This document shows, piece after piece, positions 17,277 to 25,346 of a stretch of 64,000 nucleotides of DNA. Position 1 is the stretch's first letter. The number at the start of each line of letters is the position of its first letter. Below the pieces are notes generated by a model that was not told the DNA's origin, did no database searches, and saw nothing but the letters and a program-made list of their open reading frames with translations. Both the position numbers and the translations under genes were made by a program. Source of the DNA: Chryseobacterium gleum (lineage in GTDB: Bacteria > Bacteroidota > Bacteroidia > Flavobacteriales > Flavobacteriaceae). The stretch spans positions 85,854 through 149,853 of the forward strand of contig CAMCVI010000006.1 in NCBI GenBank assembly GCA_945881885.1, given 5' to 3'.

Positions 17277-18032
17277 TCTAGTAAACACCAATTTATTTCC
17301 TTCTGATAAATTACTGTCAAACGCATAGCCTTCATAGTTGAAACCTTTTAAATCATCAATGGTTTCAGTGTTGGTATCTATTATATATCTAACCATTAAA
17401 CCTCTGGCTTTTTTGGCAAAAAACGATATCATTTTAAGTTTTCCGTCTTTGTAATCTTTAAATTCTGGAGTAATAACGGCCACTTTTAGTTTTTTAACAT
17501 CAACAGCAGAAAAATATTCGTTACTGGCTAGATTTACAAATAATTCTTCTTCCTTTAACTCTGAATTTAATTCATCTGTAAGGGTCTTTTTCCAAAATTC
17601 GTATAGATTTTTCTTCGTACCTATTGCTATTGAAGTGCCCATTTCTAAACGGTAAGCTTGCATTAAATCTAAAGGTTTCAATACGCCATACAATCCAGAT
17701 AAAATTCTTAATTTTTCTTGTAAAACTGCAACTTTCTCTGCAGGCAACGAATACACGTCTAACCCTGTGTATACTTCGCCATCAAAGGTATATATTGCTG
17801 GTCGGGCATTTTCTGGTGTAAAAGAAAGTTGCCAATCTTGATTTCTTTGCCAATTTAAATCTGCTAATTTTTCAGAAATAGCCATCAATTCCATCAATTG
17901 TTTTGGCTTTTTCTTTTTTAACGTTTTCTGAATGGTTTCAGCTTGTTTTACAAAAACCGCTTCCGTAAATAATGAAGTCGGGAGTTCTTTATCTAAATTT
18001 AAAGATTTTGCTGGAGAAATAACAATTTTCAT
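17274..18032 (-). CDS. yaaA: Peroxide stress protein YaaA (UPF0246)
   Basis: The 252-residue frame starts at MKIVISPAKSLNLD (ATG 18030-18032); an in-frame ATG six codons upstream is less likely because the family begins MKIVISPAK. The conserved blocks YGVLKPLDLMQAYRLEMG and ARGLMVRYI are present. In E. coli, YaaA lowers free iron and limits Fenton damage during peroxide stress and has a DNA-binding fold; the same role is inferred here. It is divergent from the DUF2520 gene across a region with an 11-bp inverted repeat. Confidence 0.9.
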   Translation of the reverse strand: MKIVISPAKSLNLDKELPTSLFTEAVFVKQAETIQKTLKKKKPKQLMELMAISEKLADLNWQRNQDWQLSFTPENARPAIYTFDGEVYTGLDVYSLPAEKVAVLQEKLRILSGLYGVLKPLDLMQAYRLEMGTSIAIGTKKNLYEFWKKTLTDELNSELKEEELFVNLASNEYFSAVDVKKLKVAVITPEFKDYKDGKLKMISFFAKKARGLMVRYIIDTNTETIDDLKGFNYEGYAFDSNLSEGNKLVFTR

Positions 18033-18076
18033 TTTACAGATTTTCTTCAAAATTAAGCAATAGGATTATTTTTCAC

Positions 18077-18110
18077 AACACAGATTTGAGAAAATAATTA
18101 AATCTGTGTT
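18077..18110. repeat. Perfect 11-bp inverted repeat in a divergent promoter region
   Basis: AACACAGATTT (18077-18087) and AAATCTGTGTT (18100-18110) are separated by 12 bp. They lie between yaaA (start 18032) and the DUF2520 gene (start 18160), both transcribed away from it, so a terminator role is unlikely. A protein-binding site or a dispersed repeat are the main alternatives. Confidence 0.6.
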
Positions 18111-18123
18111 TTAAAAATTGAAA

Positions 18124-18155
18124 TTTGATATTGTTATTGCGATTGTTTATCTTCG
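18124..18155 (+). promoter_or_regulatory. Predicted promoter of the DUF2520-to-pdxH gene run
   Basis: TTTG (18124-18127) and TATCTTCG (18148-18155) are 20 bp apart; the -7 box has one change from TANNTTTG. Transcription would start at or next to the ATG at 18160, giving a leaderless or nearly leaderless message. Confidence 0.45.
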
Positions 18156-18159
18156 CAAC

Positions 18160-18909
18160 ATGATAAAAGTAATTCTTTTAGGTTCAGGAAACGTGGCTAC
18201 TCATTTATTTCGAGCATTTTCGAAAGCTAATGAAATAGAAGTAACTCAAGTTTTTTCTAGAACACTATCAAAAGATTTTCCTGAATCACTTCAAACAACT
18301 GATTTTTCTAAAATCGCAGATGCAGATATTTATATTGTTTGTGTTTCAGATGCAGCCATTTCTAGCGTTTCAAATCAATTAGAATTTGAAAATAGGTTAG
18401 TAGTTCATACTTCTGGAAGTTCTGACATTAATGTACTTGACAAAAAAAATAATAGCGGTGTTTTTTATCCATTACAAACCTTTACAAAAAACAAAGAAGT
18501 CGATTTTTATAAAATTCCTATTTGTTTGGAAACGGAAACTGATTCGGATTATAAAATATTAGAAAAAGTTGCGAAATCAATATCAAATAATGTACATGCT
18601 ATTTCAGGTGAACAGCGAAAAGCACTTCATGTTGCTGCAGTATTTGTTTGTAATTTCACCAATCATTTGTATCAAATTGGAAATGAAATTTGCTTAAAGA
18701 ATGCTATTCCGTTTGAAATTTTACAGCCTTTAATTAAAGAAACAGCTGAAAAGATACAATCACTTTCACCAAGTGAAGCGCAAACTGGCCCTGCTATTAG
18801 AAAAGATTACGAAACTATTGAAAAACATATCGATTTTCTTACAAACGAAAATCAAAAAGAAATATATAAAATCCTGACAAAATCTATTCAAAATGTCGAA
18901 AAGTTATAA
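18160..18909 (+). CDS. Rossmann-fold DUF2520 protein (F420/ProC-like oxidoreductase family)
   Basis: The frame is 249 residues from MIKVILLGSGNVATHL (ATG 18160). The Gly motif GSGNVA sits at the first beta-alpha turn and a Rossmann domain follows, with VVHTSGSSD and GVFYPLQTFTK. The C-terminal helical dimerisation part (about 155-249) contains RKALHVAAVFVCNFTNHLY. The family resembles pyrroline-5-carboxylate reductase and 6-phosphogluconate-dehydrogenase-like enzymes; the substrate is unknown. The 3' end overlaps the next gene by 17 bp. Confidence 0.82.
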   Translation: MIKVILLGSGNVATHLFRAFSKANEIEVTQVFSRTLSKDFPESLQTTDFSKIADADIYIVCVSDAAISSVSNQLEFENRLVVHTSGSSDINVLDKKNNSGVFYPLQTFTKNKEVDFYKIPICLETETDSDYKILEKVAKSISNNVHAISGEQRKALHVAAVFVCNFTNHLYQIGNEICLKNAIPFEILQPLIKETAEKIQSLSPSEAQTGPAIRKDYETIEKHIDFLTNENQKEIYKILTKSIQNVEKL

Positions 18910-19420
18910 AGAATTAATGAATGATATTAAAGCGTTTATCTTTGATATCGATGGCGTATTAACTGATGGAATCGTTCATATTGCTGAAGACGGACAATTG
19001 CTTCGTCAAATGAATATCAAAGATGGGTATGCCATGAAAGTGGCTATAGACAAAGGATATCCAATTTGTATTATCTCAGGTGGAAGTAACGAAGGTGTTC
19101 GCATCAGATTACAAAATTTAGGCATAAAAGATATCTATTTGGCAACTCCAGATAAAGTAGAAAAATTTCATGAAATTTGTGATGCTTATCAATTAAAGCC
19201 TGAAGAAATTCTGTATATGGGCGATGATATACCTGATTATTTAGTGTTGCAAAAAGTAGGTTTACCAACTTGTCCACAAGACGCCGTTCAGGAAATAAAA
19301 GGCATTAGTAAATACATTTCTCATGCAAATGGAGGAAAAGGAGCCGTAAGAGATGTTATTGAGCAAGTTTTAAAAGTTCAAGGGAAATGGATGGACGATT
19401 TTGATGCTAAGTTTTTTTAA
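18893..19420 (+). CDS. kdsC: KdsC-like HAD phosphatase (KDO-8-phosphate phosphatase)
   Basis: This 175-residue cap-less HAD enzyme has FIFDIDGVLTDG (D18 and D20), MKVAIDKGYPICIISGG, and MGDDIPDYLVL with the metal aspartates. Length and the VLTDG motif fit KdsC/YrbI, which removes phosphate from KDO-8-phosphate in lipopolysaccharide synthesis. A sialic-acid-type relative cannot be excluded. KdsB, which uses the product, is encoded at 27792 in the same direction. The start overlaps the DUF2520 gene end. Confidence 0.83.
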   Translation: MSKSYKELMNDIKAFIFDIDGVLTDGIVHIAEDGQLLRQMNIKDGYAMKVAIDKGYPICIISGGSNEGVRIRLQNLGIKDIYLATPDKVEKFHEICDAYQLKPEEILYMGDDIPDYLVLQKVGLPTCPQDAVQEIKGISKYISHANGGKGAVRDVIEQVLKVQGKWMDDFDAKFF

Positions 19421-19438
19421 TTCAACCATAAATTTATA

Positions 19439-20395
19439 ATGAAACACTTTTTAAAATTAATTCGAATTGAGAATTTAGTTTTGTTTGCTTTTTTTCAATT
19501 CATTATTAAATACGGATTTTTGAACCAAATACATTTTAAAGATGCTTTAGGCGCCCAACAATCTTTGATACTTTGGCAATCGTTATCCAATTTTCAATAT
19601 ATTTTACTTGTAAGTGCCACACTTTTTATTTTAGCAGGTGGTTACATTATTAATGCCATTTTTGATGTGGATACTGATAATATCAACAAACCTAGCGAAG
19701 TGGTTATTGGCGCTTTTATTTCTGAAAAAACGGCTTACAATTTGTATTTTATATTTACATGTTTAGGTGTTGGAATTGGGTTTTATTTAAGTCGCGTTAT
19801 CAATAAGCCTGCATTTGCTACGATATTTGTCATTTGTGCCGCACTTTTATATATTTATTCCAACGGATTAAAACAAATTCCAATTTTAGGAAATATAATA
19901 GTTGCAATCGTAGCTGGATTATCTATAATTAACATAAGTTTTTTCAATATTTTGCCCGCTATTTATTCTGGCAACGAATTTTTCATGAAAACGCTAGTTT
20001 CAATTCTTACCGATTATGCGATTTTTATTTTTCTGCTGCAATTTGCTATCGAAATAATCAAAACTATTGCAAATGAAAAAGGAGATGCTGCTTTTGGAAT
20101 ATCAACTGTTGCGACTTATTTCGGAATTAAAAAAGCAAAAATTATTGGCATGACTTCGCTACTAATTTTTATTAGTTATTTGACTTATTATTTGGTTGAA
20201 AATTTATCACATAATTTATATGCTATTGGTTATTTTACCTTATTTATTATAACGCCTTTGATGGTTGTAGCAATCAAATTATTTCAATTTGAACAAACCA
20301 AAGAATACATTTTGTTGGTTAAAATTTTGAAAACAGTTCAAATTACAACCATTTTGTCCTTGCTAATTATCTTAATTTCTATGCAATATGCTTAA
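19439..20395 (+). CDS. UbiA-family prenyltransferase
   Basis: This 318-residue integral membrane protein has about eight membrane segments. The first Asp-rich motif is INAIFDVDTDNINKPSE (around residues 71-87) and the second lies near ETIKTIANEKGDAAFG-like residues (read as EIIKTIANEKGDAAFG, about 203-218). It attaches a polyprenyl chain to an acceptor. In Bacteroidota, such genes next to maf are often named geranylgeranylglycerol-phosphate geranylgeranyltransferase, but the acceptor cannot be read from sequence. The end overlaps the maf gene by 8 bp. Confidence 0.85.
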   Translation: MKHFLKLIRIENLVLFAFFQFIIKYGFLNQIHFKDALGAQQSLILWQSLSNFQYILLVSATLFILAGGYIINAIFDVDTDNINKPSEVVIGAFISEKTAYNLYFIFTCLGVGIGFYLSRVINKPAFATIFVICAALLYIYSNGLKQIPILGNIIVAIVAGLSIINISFFNILPAIYSGNEFFMKTLVSILTDYAIFIFLLQFAIEIIKTIANEKGDAAFGISTVATYFGIKKAKIIGMTSLLIFISYLTYYLVENLSHNLYAIGYFTLFIITPLMVVAIKLFQFEQTKEYILLVKILKTVQITTILSLLIILISMQYA

Positions 20396-20975
20396 CGAGA
20401 AATTTAAAAATCATAAAATTATTTTAGCTTCAGGTTCTCCAAGAAGACAACAATTTTTAAAAGAATTAGATATTGATTTCGAAATTAGATTAAAAGAAAT
20501 TGAAGAGATTTATCCAAATCATTTACAAGCAGAAGAAATAACTGATTTTTTAGCCAAATTAAAAGCCAATGCTTTTGAAAACGAATTAATGGACAACGAA
20601 ATTTTAATAACTTCTGATACTATAGTTTGGTTGAAAAATCAAGCTTTAGGAAAACCTAACGACGCATCTCATGCTTTAAGAATGCTAACGGAAATGTCAG
20701 GAAAAACCCATAAAGTCATTACTTCTGTTTGTGTTAAAACTACTCAAAAAGAAATTATTTTTCATGATGAAACATTGGTTACTTTTGCTTCTTTAACTTC
20801 TCAAGAAATTGAGTATTATTTAAAGAATTATCAGCCATTTGATAAAGCGGGTTCTTATGGTATCCAGGAATGGATTGGCTTGGTAGCTATTGAAAAAATT
20901 GAAGGAAGCTACGCCAATGTTGTGGGTTTACCAACTCACAAATTGTATAGCGAATTATTGAAATTGACTCTATAA
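20388..20975 (+). CDS. maf: Maf-family nucleotide pyrophosphatase
   Basis: This 195-residue protein begins with IILASGSPRRQQFLKEL (Ser and Arg residues of the nucleotide site). It has SDTIVWL with the catalytic Asp and KAGSYGIQEW near residue 150. Maf proteins hydrolyse non-standard or canonical nucleoside triphosphates (dTTP/UTP or m7GTP groups), acting as house-cleaning enzymes and affecting septum formation. The KAGSYGIQEW motif is that of the dTTP/UTP group (YhdE-like). It is translationally coupled to the UbiA gene. Confidence 0.92.
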   Translation: MLNEKFKNHKIILASGSPRRQQFLKELDIDFEIRLKEIEEIYPNHLQAEEITDFLAKLKANAFENELMDNEILITSDTIVWLKNQALGKPNDASHALRMLTEMSGKTHKVITSVCVKTTQKEIIFHDETLVTFASLTSQEIEYYLKNYQPFDKAGSYGIQEWIGLVAIEKIEGSYANVVGLPTHKLYSELLKLTL

Positions 20976-21052
20976 AAAAGCAATTTTAACTTTCGATTTT
21001 CTAATGAATTTGTATCATTTATTGATGTATTTTAAAATTTGAAATTTATTAC

Positions 21053-21064
21053 TTACATTTGTAC
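21053..21064 (+). promoter_or_regulatory. Predicted -7 element of pyrRB, similar to the TTACA-N2-TGTAA motif
   Basis: TACATTTG at 21054-21061 is a perfect TANNTTTG box 20 bp before the pyrR start. The surrounding TTACATTTGTAC differs by one base from the operator-like repeat found at 31919 and 32156. A good -33 element at the normal distance is not visible. The leader would be only about 15 nt, too short for a PyrR-type RNA attenuator. Confidence 0.4.
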
Positions 21065-21080
21065 CCACAATACACATAAT

Positions 21081-21626
21081 ATGAGTCAAAAAATATTGCT
21101 CAATTCAAAAGAAGTAAACATCATTCTACATCGATTGGCCTGTCAATTAATCGAAAAACACCTCGATTTCTCCAATACTATTCTTATCGGAATTCAACCA
21201 AGAGGCACATTTTTAGCCAATAGATTGTCAAAAATTTTAAAAAACGATTACAAAGTTTCCGATTTAAAATTAGGTTTATTAGACATCACTTTCTTTAGAG
21301 ACGATTTTAGAAGAAACGAAAAACATTTTGAAGCCAATCAAACGCAAATTGATTTTTTAGTTGAAGATAAAAATGTAGTTTTTATAGATGATGTATTGTA
21401 TACCGGAAGAAGCATTCGTGCTGCATTAACAGCCATTCAGTCTTTTGGAAGACCAAAATCAATTGAACTTTTAACACTTATAGATAGACGATTTAGTCGT
21501 GATTTACCTATTCAACCCGATTATCGTGGGCGACAAGTAGATGCCATAAACAATGAAAAAGTAGTAGTGAAATGGGCAGAAAATGATGGAGAAGATTCGG
21601 TTAATATCGAGATAAAGGATAATTAA
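21081..21626 (+). CDS. pyrR: PyrR: pyrimidine operon regulator / uracil phosphoribosyltransferase
   Basis: The frame is 181 residues from MSQKILLNSKEVNIIL (ATG 21081). The PRPP loop VFIDDVLYTGRSIRAAL has D103, D104 and T108-R110, and IGIQPRGTFLA and LLTLIDRRFSRDLPI are also conserved. The family converts uracil and PRPP to UMP, and in Firmicutes also binds leader RNA. It is 21 bp upstream of pyrB, so a link to pyrimidine synthesis is clear. RNA-based control is not supported here because the leader is short and lacks a terminator hairpin. Confidence 0.92.
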   Translation: MSQKILLNSKEVNIILHRLACQLIEKHLDFSNTILIGIQPRGTFLANRLSKILKNDYKVSDLKLGLLDITFFRDDFRRNEKHFEANQTQIDFLVEDKNVVFIDDVLYTGRSIRAALTAIQSFGRPKSIELLTLIDRRFSRDLPIQPDYRGRQVDAINNEKVVVKWAENDGEDSVNIEIKDN

Positions 21627-21647
21627 AGAAAAACAACAAATACTAAA

Positions 21648-22577
21648 ATGAAAGAATTAAGCGTCAATCATTTACTAGGAATAAAATACATCAATAAGAA
21701 TGATATTAATTTAATTCTTGAAACCGCAGATCAGTTTAAAGAAGTAATAAATCGTCCTATTAAAAAAGTGCCTTCTTTACAAGATATAACCATTGCAAAT
21801 ATCTTTTTTGAAAATAGCACACGTACCAAATTATCTTTCGAATTGGCTCAAAAACGACTTTCAGCTGATGTAATGAGTTTTTCATCGGGACAATCTTCGG
21901 TTAAAAAAGGAGAAACTTTAATTGATACCGTAAATAATATCTTAGCCATGAAAGTGGACATGGTCGTAATGCGACACAGTTCGCCTGGAGCCGCACATTT
22001 TTTATCGCAACATGTAAAAGCAAGTATAGTAAATGCTGGTGATGGCGCTCATGAACATCCCACACAAGCTTTGTTAGATAGTTATACAATCCGTGAGAAA
22101 TTAGGTGAAGTTGCCGGTAAAAAAATAGTTATAGTTGGCGATATTTTGCACAGTAGAGTAGCGCTTTCCAATATTTTTGCCTTACAAATGCAAGGCGCAG
22201 AAGTAAAAGTTTGCGGACCCAAAACTTTGATGCCTCAATACATCAATTCTTTAGGGGTAACTTACGAGCCAAATCTGATAAAAGCATTAGAATGGTGCGA
22301 TGTAGCCAATATGCTTCGCGTTCAGAATGAAAGACTTGACGTAAGTTATTTTCCAAATACAAGAGAATATACGCAGCAATTTGGACTAACAAATGAAATA
22401 TTAAATAACCTAAACAAGGAAATTATTGTCATGCATCCGGGACCAATAAATCGTGGTGTGGAAATCACTTCAGATGTGGCTGATGGCAATCATTCAGTAA
22501 TTTTAGATCAGGTGGAAAATGGAGTAGCCGTAAGAATGGCAGTCATTTATTTATTAGCAAGTAAGATTAAAAATTAG
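21648..22577 (+). CDS. pyrB: Aspartate carbamoyltransferase, catalytic subunit
   Basis: This 309-residue enzyme has the carbamoyl-phosphate motif FENSTRTKLSFE (S57-T60), HEHPTQALLD (HPTQ 137-140) and MHPGPINRGVE near the C-terminus. It makes carbamoyl aspartate, the first committed step of pyrimidine synthesis. No pyrI regulatory chain is near, which fits the shorter unregulated class of enzymes. It follows pyrR by 21 bp and precedes two small genes and RNase Z. Confidence 0.96.
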   Translation: MKELSVNHLLGIKYINKNDINLILETADQFKEVINRPIKKVPSLQDITIANIFFENSTRTKLSFELAQKRLSADVMSFSSGQSSVKKGETLIDTVNNILAMKVDMVVMRHSSPGAAHFLSQHVKASIVNAGDGAHEHPTQALLDSYTIREKLGEVAGKKIVIVGDILHSRVALSNIFALQMQGAEVKVCGPKTLMPQYINSLGVTYEPNLIKALEWCDVANMLRVQNERLDVSYFPNTREYTQQFGLTNEILNNLNKEIIVMHPGPINRGVEITSDVADGNHSVILDQVENGVAVRMAVIYLLASKIKN

Positions 22578-22582
22578 TTCAA

Positions 22583-22915
22583 ATGAAAGTAGAACACAAA
22601 GGGCATACTACCACAATTAAAGATACTGAAAGTAGTTTCGACGTGTTTTTACAAAAATTAACAGACCAATATAACTCGTACAAATCTGTTAATTTAATAA
22701 TTGATATTACGCATGATAAATCATTTGAAATGAGTAACTTAAAACAATTCTCAGATTTAGCAAAAGCACATAAAAAAAATAAAAAATCTTTTGTAATTGT
22801 TGCATCAGATATAGATTTTAATAAAGTGCCAACTTCAATTAATACGGTTCCTTCTTTGCTTGAAGCGCATGATATTATTGAAATGGAAGAAATTGAACGT
22901 GACTTAGGATTTTAA
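22583..22915 (+). CDS. Small conserved protein upstream of RNase Z
   Basis: This 110-residue soluble protein has alternating strands and helices (VNLIIDITHDKSFEM, SFVIVASDIDF, LEAHDIIEMEEIERDLGF). Size and pattern resemble STAS- or SpoIIAA-like domains, but no diagnostic motif is present. In related genomes the position before rnz has led to labels such as ribonuclease Z, which this sequence does not support because there is no metallo-beta-lactamase motif. It starts 5 bp after pyrB and ends 2 bp before the next gene. Confidence 0.65.
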   Translation: MKVEHKGHTTTIKDTESSFDVFLQKLTDQYNSYKSVNLIIDITHDKSFEMSNLKQFSDLAKAHKKNKKSFVIVASDIDFNKVPTSINTVPSLLEAHDIIEMEEIERDLGF

Positions 22916-22917
22916 TT

Positions 22918-23115
22918 ATGAAATTTTCCAATCAAACAAAAATATACATTTTTACAGGATTATTATTTGGATGTACTTTTTTGAGTGCAATGCTTATATT
23001 TTCTGGATTAAAAACCAACGAATATAACTTTTTAGCCATTGCTACAAATCTATTGTTAGCAATTAGTATGATTTTACAGATTATCAAATTAAGTAAAATA
23101 GAAAACAATAAGTAA
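22918..23115 (+). CDS. Small two-helix membrane protein
   Basis: This 65-residue protein is predicted to have two membrane segments (about 9-29 IYIFTGLLFGCTFLSAMLIF and 38-56 LAIATNLLLAISMILQII) joined by a short polar turn. The C-terminus is KLSKIENNK. I recognise no family. It is packed between the STAS-like gene (2 bp) and rnz (19 bp), so it is co-transcribed with the pyrimidine genes. Confidence 0.6.
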   Translation: MKFSNQTKIYIFTGLLFGCTFLSAMLIFSGLKTNEYNFLAIATNLLLAISMILQIIKLSKIENNK

Positions 23116-23134
23116 TGACAATCATAATTTCATC

Positions 23135-24040
23135 TTGAAAATAAAAATATTAGGCTGTTATGCCGCTACCCCAAGAACCATTACACATCCTACTTCGCAA
23201 GTTTTAGAGATAAAAAGCCACATGTTCTTAATAGATTGTGGAGAAGGCACGCAAGTGCAACTTCGTAAATATAAAATTAAGTTCTCCCAAATTGAGCATA
23301 TTTTTATTTCCCATTTACATGGGGATCATTTTTTTGGATTAATTGGCTTAATTTCTACTTTTATGTTATTGGGTAGAGAAAAAGATTTACACATTTATGG
23401 TCCGAAAGGCATAAAAGAAGCGATTTTATTGCTGTTAAAATTAGGAAACGCTTACACTTCTTATAATTTATTTTTTCACGAATTGACTTCAAAAGAAAGT
23501 GAAGTGGTTTTTGAAGATGAAAAAGTAAAAGTCACAACAATTCCATTAAAACATAGGGTGTACACCAACGGTTTTTTGTTTGAAGAAAAAAATACAGAGC
23601 GAAAACTGAATATTGACGCCATTTTAAATCACAATATTGAAAAATTATATTACAATAAAATTAAATTAGGCGGTGATATTACTTTAGATGATGGAAAAAT
23701 AATACCGAATTCAGAATTATCTTTTGACCCTGAGGAAACAAAAAGTTATGCGTTTTGCTCAGACACCATTTATGATGAAGAAATTATTCCGCAAATTAAA
23801 AATGTAACAGTTTTGTATCATGAAAGCACGTTTTTAGAGAGCGAAAGTCATTTAGCAGAAAAAACTATGCATACTACTGCCAAACAAGCCGCAAAAATTG
23901 CTAAATTAGCAGAAGCAAAATATTTATTACTTGGACATTATTCCACGCGTTACGGAAATATTGACTTATTTAAAAAAGAAGCACATGAAATTTTTAAAAA
24001 AGTATTGCTAGCTGATGATGGATTGGATTTTGAATTTTAA
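23135..24040 (+). CDS. rnz: Ribonuclease Z
   Basis: This 301-residue metallo-beta-lactamase-fold enzyme has ISHLHGDHFFGL with H60, H62, D64 and H65, then LIDCGEGTQVQL, and LLLGHYSTRY near the end. It trims the 3' ends of tRNA precursors, important where, as in this window, CCA is not encoded. The start codon is TTG (23135-23137); the ATG 21 bp upstream is out of frame and closes at once. It is the fifth gene of the pyrR-pyrB cluster. Confidence 0.93.
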   Translation: MKIKILGCYAATPRTITHPTSQVLEIKSHMFLIDCGEGTQVQLRKYKIKFSQIEHIFISHLHGDHFFGLIGLISTFMLLGREKDLHIYGPKGIKEAILLLLKLGNAYTSYNLFFHELTSKESEVVFEDEKVKVTTIPLKHRVYTNGFLFEEKNTERKLNIDAILNHNIEKLYYNKIKLGGDITLDDGKIIPNSELSFDPEETKSYAFCSDTIYDEEIIPQIKNVTVLYHESTFLESESHLAEKTMHTTAKQAAKIAKLAEAKYLLLGHYSTRYGNIDLFKKEAHEIFKKVLLADDGLDFEF

Positions 24041-24062
24041 GATATATTACGCAGAGAATAAC

Positions 24063-24097
24063 ATCCCTTAACCCTTTACCCAAAACCCTATACCCAA
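24063..24097. repeat. Degenerate 7-bp tandem repeat, five units
   Basis: The units ATCCCTT, AACCCTT, TACCCAA, AACCCTA and TACCCAA are consecutive, with CCC at the same place in each (consensus NNCCCNN). The array lies between rnz and pdxH, ending five bases before the pdxH start codon. Similar arrays occur at 27752 and 30621. Confidence 0.7.
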
Positions 24098-24101
24098 AAA
24101 A

Positions 24102-24743
24102 ATGAAAGATTTATCAGATTATAGAAAATCATATGACAAAAGCGAATTGTTAGAAAACACTATTCCTGATGATGCATTGCAATTGTTTCATAAATGGTTT
24201 TATGAAGCGGAAGCTCAAGAAAATGGCGAAGTAAACGCCATGACTATTGCTTCAATTGGTTTGGATGGATTTCCAAAAAGTAGGGTAGTACTGCTAAAAA
24301 AATTCAATGAAGAAGGTTTTATTTTCTATACCAATTACAATTCAGAAAAAGGAAAAGCCATTTTACAACAACCTAATGTTTGCCTTTCTTTTTTTTGGCC
24401 AATATTAGAACGACAAGTTATTATTAAAGGAATAGCTGAAAAAACTACCGCACAAGTTTCAGATAATTATTTTGATTCTCGCCCAGAAGGCAGCAAGTTA
24501 GGCGCTATTGTTTCTAATCAAAGTGAAATAATTCCATCTAGAGATTATTTAGATGAAAAATTAAAAAACTTAGAAACAGAAGTTTCAGGTTCTGAAATAA
24601 AACGACCAGAAAATTGGGGTGGCTTTTTAGTGAAACCAGTTGAAGTAGAGTTTTGGCAAGGAAGAGCCAACAGATTACACGATAGAATTCGTTATAAATT
24701 AGAAGCCGATTTCAGTTGGAAAATAGACCGTTTATCGCCTTAA
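24102..24743 (+). CDS. pdxH: Pyridoxamine 5'-phosphate oxidase
   Basis: This 213-residue FMN enzyme has the conserved sequences EAMTIA-type start (here VNAMTIASIGLDGFPKSR), VLLKKFNEEGFIFYTNY, SEKGKAI, and the C-terminal EFWQGRANRLHDRIRY. It oxidises pyridoxamine or pyridoxine phosphate to pyridoxal phosphate. Length and motifs are complete. Upstream lies a heptad-repeat spacer. The stop faces the convergent rsmD stop six bases away. Confidence 0.96.
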   Translation: MKDLSDYRKSYDKSELLENTIPDDALQLFHKWFYEAEAQENGEVNAMTIASIGLDGFPKSRVVLLKKFNEEGFIFYTNYNSEKGKAILQQPNVCLSFFWPILERQVIIKGIAEKTTAQVSDNYFDSRPEGSKLGAIVSNQSEIIPSRDYLDEKLKNLETEVSGSEIKRPENWGGFLVKPVEVEFWQGRANRLHDRIRYKLEADFSWKIDRLSP

Positions 24744-24749
24744 TTACTT

Positions 24750-25346
24750 TTATTCCGATTCTTCGTCTTCCTCATCATCACTATCGGTGTTTAATTCATC
24801 TTCATCTCTTACCAATTCAAAAAAGCTAAAAGTGGTTCCTCCATAGGTTCTAGCAAACGAAAAATTATCCAAATGTTCTAATTTCGTATCTTTAGAATGT
24901 TCAATAATTAACATACCCGCTTCGTCTAAAATTTCATTTTCAAAAATCAAAACAGGAATTTTATCAAAATCTTTTTGATCAAGATGATACGGAGGATCTG
25001 CAAAAATAATGTCGTAGCTGCCTTTGTGTTTTTGTAAAAAAGTAAAAACATCACTTTTAATTGGCGTAATATCAAAGTCAAATTCGGTAGCAATTTTTCT
25101 TATGTAATTTACACAACCCATATCTGCATCAACTGCTACAAGTGGTGTGGCGCCTCGAGAGGCAAATTCATAAGCAATATTTCCCGTGCCAGAAAATAAG
25201 TCCAATATTTTTAACTCGCCAAAATTAAAATGGTTATTTAAAATATTAAATAAGGCCTCTTTGGCCATATCTGTTGTTGGTCTTACCGGTAAGTTTTTTG
25301 GTGCTTGTAAACGTCTTCCTTTGTATTTTCCTGATATTATTCTCAT
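24750..25346 (-). CDS. rsmD: 16S rRNA (guanine966-N2)-methyltransferase RsmD
   Basis: This 198-residue SAM methyltransferase starts MRIISGKYKGRRLQAP and has RPTTDMAKEALFNIL. Motif I is LDLFSGTGNIAYEFASRG and the catalytic N6/N2 motif is FADPPYHL. It methylates G966 of small-subunit rRNA during assembly. The C-terminus carries an acidic tail (DEDELNTDSDDEEDEESE), not part of the core fold. The start codon overlaps the stop of the DUF3822 gene (ATGA). Confidence 0.93.
   Translation of the reverse strand: MRIISGKYKGRRLQAPKNLPVRPTTDMAKEALFNILNNHFNFGELKILDLFSGTGNIAYEFASRGATPLVAVDADMGCVNYIRKIATEFDFDITPIKSDVFTFLQKHKGSYDIIFADPPYHLDQKDFDKIPVLIFENEILDEAGMLIIEHSKDTKLEHLDNFSFARTYGGTTFSFFELVRDEDELNTDSDDEEDEESE

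Noticed and set aside
20976..21080. Possible PyrR-binding RNA leader or attenuator
   Set aside because: No hairpin pair or T-run is found and the predicted transcript start leaves only about 15 nt before the start codon.
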